Part shown: piece after piece, positions 29,590 through 35,719 of the stretch
Layout: each line of letters opens with the position of its first letter
Numbering within the stretch: position 1 is the stretch's first letter
NCBI GenBank assembly: GCA_021730785.1
Contig: JAKFWF010000040.1
Span: 1-35,719 of the forward strand
Direction: 5' to 3'
Source of the DNA: Hyphomicrobiaceae bacterium
GTDB lineage: Bacteria > Pseudomonadota > Alphaproteobacteria > Rhizobiales > Hyphomicrobiaceae
Length of the DNA stretch: 35,719 nucleotides
The notes under the pieces: model-generated
The model's input: only the letters and a program-made list of their open reading frames with translations
Told to the model about the DNA's origin: nothing
Databases searched by the model: none
Position numbers and translations under genes: made by a program

Positions 29590-31364
29590 CCGTCTCGGAC
29601 ACCGCGCCATCGCCGGCCGCAGCCGATGCCGTTCTGGCGGCGGCGCTGCTCGCGATCGATCCGGCCGGGCTCGGCGGCATCCTGGTGCATGCCGGCGCAG
29701 GACCGGTCCGCGACCGCTGGCTCGACGGCGTGCGCCACCTGATGCCGGCCGACGCACCGTGGCGGCGCATGCCGGTCATGATCACCGACGACCGGCTGCT
29801 CGGCGGGCTTGATCTGGGCGCGACGCTGAACTTTGGCCGGACCGTGGCGCAACCGGGTCTGCTCGCCGATGTCGACGGGGGCACGCTGGTCATCGCCATG
29901 GCCGAGCGGCTGGCGGCGGCGACGGCGGCACGGATTACGGCGGCAATCGACACCGGCGTCGTCGCCGTCGAACGCGATGGCTTCGCCCTCAGCCAACCCG
30001 CCCGCTTCGGCATCATCGCCCTCGACGAGGCTGTGAGCGCGGACGAAGTCCCGCCCGCCGCCCTCGCCGACCGCCTTGCATTCCATCTCGATCTCACTGC
30101 ACTTCGCCTGGCGCAGCTGCCGGCATTCGCGGTCGATCACGAAGAGCTTGCGGCCGCACGCGCGGCGCTGCCCGGCGTCGCCATTGCCGACGACATGATC
30201 GAAGCACTGTGCGCGACGGCGCTCGCGCTTGGCATATCCTCGTTGCGCGCCGTGCTGCTGGCAGTGCAGGTCGCCCGCGTGCACGCAGCCTTCGAGGGGC
30301 GCGGCGCGGTGGCCCAGGGCGATGCCGAGGCAGCCGGCAGATTGGTGTTCGCCTCGCGCGCCACCCAGTTGCCCGCAGCACAGGATCAGCCGCCACCGCC
30401 CGCCGAAACTCCGCCGCCACCCGATACTGAAACGCCGCCCGACGCTGATAGCCCCGATCAAGACCTCACCGACCGGCCGCTGGACGATGTCGTCCTCGCC
30501 GCGGCATTGGCAGCTCTTCCTGCCGACCTGCTGGCGACGCTGCGGCAGGGCACCCAGCGCCGCGGGCAAGCGCGCACGTCCGGCAAAGCCGGCATGGCCA
30601 GGCTGTCGCGCCAGCGCGGCCGGCCGGTCGGCGCAACGCGCGGCGATCCCCGTGCGGGCGCCCGCCTCAGCATCCTCGACACGCTGCGCGCCGCAGCCCC
30701 CTGGCAGACGATCCGGCGGCGCGAGCGGGCGCAGCAAAGGGGTCCCGCAATCGAGATCAGGCGCGATGACTTCCGCATCAAGCGCTTCAAGCATCGCAGC
30801 GAGACGACGACGATCTTCGTCGTCGATGCGTCGGGATCGGCAGCCCTCCACCGCCTGGCCGAAGCGAAGGGCGCGATCGAATTGCTGCTCGCCGACTGCT
30901 ACGTGCGGCGCGACAATGTGGCGATGATCGCCTTCCGTGGCACGGCGGCCGAATTGCTGCTGCCGCCGACCCGCTCGCTGGTCAGGGCCAAGCGCAGTCT
31001 CGCCGGACTGCCGGGGGGCGGCGGCACGCCGCTCGCAGCCGCGATCGACGCGGCCACGGCACTGGCGAACGTCGTCAAGCGCCGTGACGAGACCCCGGTC
31101 GTCGTATTCCTCACCGACGGCCGCGCCAACGTCGGCCGGGACGGCACCGGTGGCCGCGCCAGGGCCGAGGAGGAAGCGTTCAACGCTGCCCGGCAGATGC
31201 GGGCTCTAGCTTTCAACACCCTGCTGGTCGACACGTCGCCGGCACCGACGCCGGTTGCACAGAAGCTCGCCGGCGAATTGGGCGCCCGCTACATTGCGCT
31301 GCCCTATGCCGACGCCCGCGGCATCTCGCGTGCGATCCAGTTGTCACAGCAGGGCGCAGCATGA
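29586..31364 (+). CDS. bchD: Magnesium chelatase subunit D
   Basis: 592 residues, normal length for BchD. The N-terminal AAA+-like domain (about 1-255) lacks a Walker A motif (GILVHAGAGPVRDRW at the position), as is usual for BchD. A Pro/acidic linker covers 267-297 (QPPPPAETPPPPDTETPPDA). The C-terminal integrin-I/VWA domain begins near 400 and has the MIDAS residues DASGSAA (414-420), the Thr of PGGGGTPLAAA and the Asp of FLTDGRANVG. BchD forms the platform hexamer on the BchI ring. It is coupled on both sides by ATGA overlaps. Confidence 0.95.
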   Translation: MTVSDTAPSPAAADAVLAAALLAIDPAGLGGILVHAGAGPVRDRWLDGVRHLMPADAPWRRMPVMITDDRLLGGLDLGATLNFGRTVAQPGLLADVDGGTLVIAMAERLAAATAARITAAIDTGVVAVERDGFALSQPARFGIIALDEAVSADEVPPAALADRLAFHLDLTALRLAQLPAFAVDHEELAAARAALPGVAIADDMIEALCATALALGISSLRAVLLAVQVARVHAAFEGRGAVAQGDAEAAGRLVFASRATQLPAAQDQPPPPAETPPPPDTETPPDADSPDQDLTDRPLDDVVLAAALAALPADLLATLRQGTQRRGQARTSGKAGMARLSRQRGRPVGATRGDPRAGARLSILDTLRAAAPWQTIRRRERAQQRGPAIEIRRDDFRIKRFKHRSETTTIFVVDASGSAALHRLAEAKGAIELLLADCYVRRDNVAMIAFRGTAAELLLPPTRSLVRAKRSLAGLPGGGGTPLAAAIDAATALANVVKRRDETPVVVFLTDGRANVGRDGTGGRARAEEEAFNAARQMRALAFNTLLVDTSPAPTPVAQKLAGELGARYIALPYADARGISRAIQLSQQGAA

Positions 31365-32263
31365 ACCAGCGGCTCGATTGGAACCGCGATGGCCACGACT
31401 GGCCCAACCGCGATGCGAGCCGGTTCGTCGCGGCCGGCGGCCTCGACTGGCATGTCCAGACCATGGGTAGCGGCCCCACGCTGCTGCTGCTGCACGGTAC
31501 GGGTGCCTCGACCCACTCCTGGCGCGGGCTGCTGCCGCTGCTGGCGCGCGACTTCACAGTCGTCGCGCCCGACCTGCCCGGCCACGGCTTCACGACGTCA
31601 CCGATCGCGAGCCGCCTGTCGTTGCCGGGCATGGCGGCCCTCACCGCCGAACTGCTGGCGAAGCTCGGCGTCGTGCCGGTGGCGAGCGTTGGCCATTCGG
31701 CGGGAGCCGCGATTTTGATCCGCATGAGCCTCGACCGGCAGCTGCCGCGACCGCAGTCGATCGTGTCGATCAACGGCGCGCTGTTCCCGTTCGAGGGTTT
31801 TGCCGGGCAATTCTTTTCGCCGATCGCAAAAGCCCTGGCCCTCAACCCGTTCGTGCCGCGCCTCCTCGCCTGGCGCGCCGGCAACCGACCGACGGTCACG
31901 CGTGTGCTGGCCGATACCGGCTCGAAAATCAGCCAGACCGAGCTCGACACCTATGCCCGCCTGTTCCAAAGCCCGGCCCACGTGGCAGCCGCGCTTGGCA
32001 TGATGGCGAACTGGGATTTGAAGCCGCTGGTCGCCGATCTGCCGCACCTTGCCGCGACCCTCACACTGATCGCCGCCGGCAATGACCGCGCCGTGTCGTC
32101 GGACGATGCCTTTCGCGTACGCAAGCTCCTGCCCTCGGCCCATGTCGAGTACGTGCGCGGTCTCGGCCACCTCGCGCACGAGGAGGATCCAGGCCTGATC
32201 GCCGCACTCGTGCACGGCGTCATCAAACCATTCACCGACCGCCCCGAGGCCGCCCCACCATGA
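31361..32263 (+). CDS. bchO: BchO-type alpha/beta hydrolase
   Basis: 300 residues. It matches the BchO family found with bchI and bchD in phototrophs: W-x7-WPNRDASRFVAAGGLDWHVQ at 7-33, LLLLHGTGASTHSW, APDLPGHGFTTSP, nucleophile elbow GHSAGAA (Ser113), NGALFPFEG and LGMMANWDLKPL. The catalytic His is in GLGHLAHEED. Its biochemical role is not established; it is described as a putative magnesium chelatase accessory protein. Start and stop both overlap their neighbours by ATGA (31361-31364, 32260-32263), so it is made together with BchD and the DUF3422 protein. Confidence 0.92.
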   Translation: MNQRLDWNRDGHDWPNRDASRFVAAGGLDWHVQTMGSGPTLLLLHGTGASTHSWRGLLPLLARDFTVVAPDLPGHGFTTSPIASRLSLPGMAALTAELLAKLGVVPVASVGHSAGAAILIRMSLDRQLPRPQSIVSINGALFPFEGFAGQFFSPIAKALALNPFVPRLLAWRAGNRPTVTRVLADTGSKISQTELDTYARLFQSPAHVAAALGMMANWDLKPLVADLPHLAATLTLIAAGNDRAVSSDDAFRVRKLLPSAHVEYVRGLGHLAHEEDPGLIAALVHGVIKPFTDRPEAAPP

Positions 32264-33564
32264 CGCTGCCCACCGACCATCCCTATCGCCGCGATCTCAA
32301 CGACGAGGTGCATGCCCGGCCGCCCGAGGCGCTGGCGGCACCGTTGCGCATCTCCTATCTCGCGCTGTTCAACGACAAGTCGCAGCGCGAAACCGAAGCA
32401 CTGCCGATCCACGAACTGGCGGCCCGCTTCGGCCACCCGCCGCCGGCTCCACGCGCCAATCATTTCAGCGCGGATCTCGGTGCCTTCCGCGTGAAGTGGG
32501 AGCGGCACACGGAGTTCACACGCTACAAGTTCATACTGAAAGGGGTCGGTGACGACCCGTTCGCGGAACCAGCCATTGCGTCGGTGCCAGCGGACTGGCT
32601 GGCCAAACTGCCGGGCCAGATCATGGTGGCGGCGCACGTGGCGCTGGTACTGGCCCCGGCGAGGGCGTCGGACCCGGAGGCGTTGTCGGCCCGGCTGTTT
32701 GGCGGCAACACGCTCGTTGGATCATCGATCGCCGACGGTGCTGCCACCGCTTACACCGACTTTCGCGTGCACGCCGACAACTTTAGCCGCCTGCTGGTGC
32801 AGGACAACGGCTTGACGCCGCGCCAGGCCGGCCGCTCCATCCAGCGGCTGCTCGAGATCGACACCTACCGCATCATGGCACTGCTGACACTGCCGGTCGC
32901 TCGCGACCTGACCCCGTTTCTCGTGCGCTGCGAACGGGAATTGTCTGCCGTGACGACCGCTCTCGTGAGTGCCGGCGAAGCCGATGAGCCCGATCTGCTG
33001 AACCGGCTCACGCGACTTGAGGCCGAGATCGAAAGCCGGCACTCGGACAACTACAGCCGCTTCGGCGCGGCGAAGGCCTATTACGATCTGGTGCAGCGGC
33101 GCATCGAGGAACTGCGCGAGACACGGGTCGTTGGCCTGCAGAACTTCCAGGAATTCACCGAGCGCCGGCTGGCGCCCGCCATGAACACCTGCCGCGCCGT
33201 CGCCGAGCGCCAGGACGCGCTGTCGAAGCGCGTCGCGCAGACGACGCAGCTGCTGTCGACGCGCGTCGCGGTCGCCCGCGAGCAGCAGAACCAGAAGGTG
33301 CTCGAACAGATGAACAAGCGGGCGCGCCTGCAGCTGCGCCTGCAGGAAACCGTCGAAGGCCTGTCGGTCGCAGCCGTCACCTACTATGTCGTGGGCCTCG
33401 TCGGCTACGGCGCGAAGGCCCTGAAGGCCGCCGGCCGCGACATCAATCCCGATGTTTGGACCGGCATCAGCATTCCCGTGGTGGCGCTGCTGGTGGCGCT
33501 CGGCCTCAACAAGTTCCGCAAGGTGTTTCCGGGCTCGGCCGCGAAGGCCCGGAAGTCGGGATAG
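32260..33564 (+). CDS. DUF3422 family membrane protein
   Basis: 434 residues of the DUF3422 family. The N-terminus HPYRRDLNDEVHARPPEAL is the family hallmark. A soluble domain to about 230 includes FGGNTLVGSSIADGAATAYTDFR. A long coiled coil (about 240-365, with YYDLVQRRIEELRETRV and RQDALSKRVAQTTQLLSTRV) follows. Two C-terminal membrane segments lie near 370-388 and 400-420, and the tail is basic. This layout resembles proteins with a membrane-anchored cytoplasmic coiled-coil sensor or scaffold. The start is coupled to bchO by ATGA. Function is unknown; the coupling suggests, without proving, a link to the magnesium chelatase step. Confidence 0.9.
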   Translation: MTLPTDHPYRRDLNDEVHARPPEALAAPLRISYLALFNDKSQRETEALPIHELAARFGHPPPAPRANHFSADLGAFRVKWERHTEFTRYKFILKGVGDDPFAEPAIASVPADWLAKLPGQIMVAAHVALVLAPARASDPEALSARLFGGNTLVGSSIADGAATAYTDFRVHADNFSRLLVQDNGLTPRQAGRSIQRLLEIDTYRIMALLTLPVARDLTPFLVRCERELSAVTTALVSAGEADEPDLLNRLTRLEAEIESRHSDNYSRFGAAKAYYDLVQRRIEELRETRVVGLQNFQEFTERRLAPAMNTCRAVAERQDALSKRVAQTTQLLSTRVAVAREQQNQKVLEQMNKRARLQLRLQETVEGLSVAAVTYYVVGLVGYGAKALKAAGRDINPDVWTGISIPVVALLVALGLNKFRKVFPGSAAKARKSG

Positions 33565-33581
33565 CGGAAGGGACGTGCCCC

Positions 33582-33701
33582 ATGGCCGATGGTTCGCTGC
33601 TGGTGCTGCTCGAAATGCTGGTGCTGTTTGCGGCCTTCATCGGCTTCTGCCTGTGGCAGATCGTTTCACTGCGCCGGGAGAAGCGGACGCGTGGCAAGTA
33701 G
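33582..33701 (+). CDS. 39-residue single-span membrane protein
   Basis: ATG 33582 opens a 39-codon frame with one long hydrophobic segment (LLVLLEMLVLFAAFIGFCLW, about residues 6-25) followed by a strongly basic tail (RREKRTRGK). By the positive-inside rule the C-terminus is cytoplasmic. GGAAGGGA lies about 8 bases upstream. It follows the DUF3422 gene by 17 bases on the same strand and is probably the last gene of the bchIDO operon. It is too short for family assignment. Confidence 0.65.
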   Translation: MADGSLLVLLEMLVLFAAFIGFCLWQIVSLRREKRTRGK

Positions 33702-33774
33702 CTGCCGCTTCCGCGCGGGCTGTTGCTTCGCCTACAGTTGAGGAAATGCATTGCTTTTTTTAAGGGAGGCGACG

Positions 33775-34641
33775 ATGGCAACTTCAAGCTCGGTTCCAAG
33801 CTTTCTCGGACGCAGGGGGCCCTCGGGCCCGTCCGGCTCCGCCGACGAGATCGATTTCAAGATCTATGGCCAGGAGATGCAATTCGTCGAGATCGAGCTC
33901 GACCCCGGCGAAAGCGCAATCGCCGAAGCTGGCGCCATGATGTTCAAGGATGCGCCCGTTCACATGGACACGATCTTCGGCGACGGCTCGAAGCCCGACA
34001 CTGGCTTCTTCGGCAAGATAGCGGCCGCCGGCCGGCGCATCTTGACCGGCGAAAGCCTGTTCATGACCCAGTTCACCCACACCGGCCAGGGCAAGGCCCA
34101 CGTCTCGTTCGCCGCGCCCTATCCGGGCTCCATCATTCCCTTCAAGCTGACAGAACTCGGCGGCACGCTGATCGCGCAGAAGGACGCGTTTTTGTGCGCG
34201 GCAAAGGGGGTGTCGATCGGCATCCACTTCCAGCGCAAGATCATGACCGGCCTGTTCGGCGGCGAAGGCTTCATCATGCAGAAGCTCGAGGGCGACGGCT
34301 ATGCCTTCGTGCACGTGGGCGGCTGCGTGGTGCAGCGCGATCTCGCCCCCGGCGAAATTCTGCACGTCGATACGGGTTGTGTCGCCGCCATGACTTCGAG
34401 CATCGAGTTCGACATCGTGCGTGCCGGCTCGGTCAAGTCCATGATCTTCGGCGGCGAGGGCGTGTTCTTTGCCACCCTGCAGGGTCCTGGAACGGTGTGG
34501 ATCCAGAGCCTGCCGTTCTCGCGGCTGGCGGGACGGATCCTCGCCAACGTCGGCACCGGCAAGGAAGGCGGCTCGCTCCTCGGGAGCCTGACGGGCGGCG
34601 GCTCGATCATCGGCGACATATCGAGCGGCGACGGCGACTGA
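33775..34641 (+). CDS. TIGR00266/AIM24 family protein
   Basis: 288 residues of the TIGR00266 (AIM24, formerly DUF124) beta-rich family. Segments IYGQEMQFVEIELDPGESAIAEAGAMMF, LTGESLFMTQFTHTGQGKAHVSFA, YPGSIIPFKL and a Gly/Ser-rich C-terminus (GGSLLGSLTGGGS) are characteristic. The first 30 residues are Ser/Gly/Pro-rich. Its molecular function is unknown. The frame is open to 33751, but ATG 33775 has an excellent AAGGGAGG (33761-33768). It is probably a separate transcription unit from the operon ahead, 73 bases away. Confidence 0.92.
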   Translation: MATSSSVPSFLGRRGPSGPSGSADEIDFKIYGQEMQFVEIELDPGESAIAEAGAMMFKDAPVHMDTIFGDGSKPDTGFFGKIAAAGRRILTGESLFMTQFTHTGQGKAHVSFAAPYPGSIIPFKLTELGGTLIAQKDAFLCAAKGVSIGIHFQRKIMTGLFGGEGFIMQKLEGDGYAFVHVGGCVVQRDLAPGEILHVDTGCVAAMTSSIEFDIVRAGSVKSMIFGGEGVFFATLQGPGTVWIQSLPFSRLAGRILANVGTGKEGGSLLGSLTGGGSIIGDISSGDGD

Positions 34642-34653
34642 AGCTGAAACGAA

Positions 34654-34686
34654 GAATGGTGGTGAAGGGTTCCCTCACCACCATTC
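34654..34686. terminator. Strong bidirectional terminator hairpin
   Basis: GAATGGTGGTGA (34654-34665) and TCACCACCATTC (34675-34686) form a perfect 12-bp stem with a 9-base loop, between the ends of the converging TIGR00266 and TorF genes. No T-run is present on either side, but the stem is the strongest among the intergenic hairpins here. Confidence 0.6.
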
Positions 34687-34724
34687 GAAACTCCCGTCGT
34701 ACGACCTGACGACGTCATTCGATT

Positions 34725-35564
34725 TCAGAACGTAACCTTCGCCGTCGCAATGAACTTGCCGTCGCACTGGAACACCTGGCCCGTGCAGAAGTTGGTGGCA
34801 AAGCCGGCCGCATCGTTCTTGATGGTCGTATCCCAGTACCGGAAATCGAGCGAGAACCTGTCGTCAAAGCCCAAGCCAACGCCCGCGTTCCAGTACACGT
34901 AGCTGTCGCTGCCGTTGCCGACGAGCGCGCGATAGCTGGCGCTTTCACCCTGCTGGTAAGCAACGAGGCCGCTGATCGATGGCGTCACGATGCCGACCTT
35001 CGGCAGCACGTACTCGACCGTGCCTTCGAAGGTGAAGATGCGGCCGGTCTGGTTGGTCCCCTCGAGTGTGTAGAAGCCAAAGGCGCCGATCGTCAGCGCG
35101 TCGGTCGGCTTGTACTTGGCGCCGCCCTTGAACTCGAAATAATCGAGTTCCCGAAAGCCCGTGATGGCGACCCTGTCGTTGGCGCCGGGATACACATAAC
35201 CGATGCCGCCAAAGTCGAATTCGAACTGACCGACGGGAAACCTCACGCCTGCATACAGATCGACCTCGGCATTCGCGACACCCGGCACATTCGTGGTAGC
35301 GGTAAAGTCCAGGCCCGATGCCCAGACGCCAGCATAGAACCACTTGTAAGTGAAATCGGCATTGCCTTGGACTGTTGGCTTGCGCGCGGTCTGCGAGAAA
35401 CCACGGAAATTGTAGTCCGTGGTTACGCCGATCGCACCGGTAATGGTCCAGTCTTTCTTCGCTTCTTCGGCGCTGACAGCGCTGGCCATCCACGCGCCGC
35501 CAACGATCGTCAGAACCAGAAAATACAGGGCTGCCGTTGCCCGCCCCACCATCGTCGCCTGCAT
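34725..35564 (-). CDS. TorF-family putative porin
   Basis: 279 residues. It has a signal peptide (hydrophobic AALYFLVLTIVGGAWMASAVSAEE, cleavage near residue 32) and a beta-barrel domain with alternating amphipathic strands. The TorF (TIGR02001) hallmarks are ITGAIGVTTDYNFRGFSQT at the start of the mature part, FYAGVWASGLDF, AEVDLYAGVRFPVG, and a C-terminal strand KFIATAKVTF ending in Phe, the outer-membrane insertion signal. Two cysteines near the end (FCTGQVFQCDG) may form a disulfide. It forms an outer-membrane pore; the substrate is unknown. ATG 35564 is used; ATG 35552 is also possible. Confidence 0.88.
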   Translation of the reverse strand: MQATMVGRATAALYFLVLTIVGGAWMASAVSAEEAKKDWTITGAIGVTTDYNFRGFSQTARKPTVQGNADFTYKWFYAGVWASGLDFTATTNVPGVANAEVDLYAGVRFPVGQFEFDFGGIGYVYPGANDRVAITGFRELDYFEFKGGAKYKPTDALTIGAFGFYTLEGTNQTGRIFTFEGTVEYVLPKVGIVTPSISGLVAYQQGESASYRALVGNGSDSYVYWNAGVGLGFDDRFSLDFRYWDTTIKNDAAGFATNFCTGQVFQCDGKFIATAKVTF

Positions 35565-35719
35565 GATTGTTTCGCCCGCCCGTTCCTGAAGTGCCTCCTC
35601 GCTGAACTGAGTGGGTGGTTGGGTGGTCGGATGGCGGCTTGATCCTGTTGGCAGAGCGTCGGCCGTCGCGACGGGCGGCGGTCAAGGACGCGCACTGCAC
35701 TTGCGCGCCCCTTGCGGGC

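Noticed and set aside
29505-30851. - strand open frame (448 codons) opposite bchD
   Set aside because: The + strand encodes an unmistakable BchD with MIDAS residues; the antisense frame is a GC-rich by-product.

Overview
This window is GC-rich chromosomal DNA from an alphaproteobacterium, most likely a member of the Hyphomicrobiales (Rhizobiales). The evidence is the gene content: a TIGR02301 protein, a Clp-N-like coiled-coil protein, a TorF-type porin, many LIV-type transporter genes and a bacteriochlorophyll-type magnesium chelatase operon (bchI-bchD-bchO). Many genes overlap by the four bases ATGA. The taxonomic call is inference from gene content; no rRNA or tRNA gene was seen.

Layout. 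1-770: a gene fragment and a DUF433/DUF5615 toxin-antitoxin-like pair. 1009-2818: three tandem, translationally coupled membrane proteins with a bacterial PH-like C-terminal domain. 2909-8673: a LysR regulator followed by a complete branched-chain amino-acid-type ABC transporter (binding protein, LivH, LivM, LivG, LivF). 8791-11846: a YcxB-like membrane protein, fmt, a secreted Gly/Asn-rich protein and truA. 12005-14896: a periplasmic dienelactone-hydrolase-like protein, a ThiE-like protein and a secreted Sel1-repeat protein. 14929-18761: a frameshifted Clp-N/coiled-coil gene, an SRAP-domain protein and a NUDIX hydrolase. 18815-23763: small conserved proteins, a LysE exporter, an L,D-transpeptidase, dihydroorotase and a TPR protein. 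23832-25791: an FMN-dependent alpha-hydroxy-acid dehydrogenase with an orphan coding-like tail, and a GNAT gene broken by two frameshifts. 25845-28389: an SsuA/TauA-like binding protein and a TauD-like dioxygenase, separated by three tandem 227-bp repeat units. 28576-33701: bchI-bchD-bchO-DUF3422 joined by ATGA overlaps, plus a 39-residue membrane protein. 33775-35564: a TIGR00266/AIM24 protein and a TorF porin, converging on a strong hairpin.

Most striking points. (1) A mobile-looking repeat has been incorporated in frame into the 5' end of the binding-protein gene at 25845-27014, and supplies its start codon and Shine-Dalgarno sequence. (2) A DUF3422 membrane protein is translationally coupled to bchIDO, with no other photosynthesis gene nearby. 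(3) The BchI AAA+ domain carries a four-cysteine cluster. (4) Two genes are broken at short simple-sequence runs, three shifts in all; these may be real pseudogenes or assembly errors.
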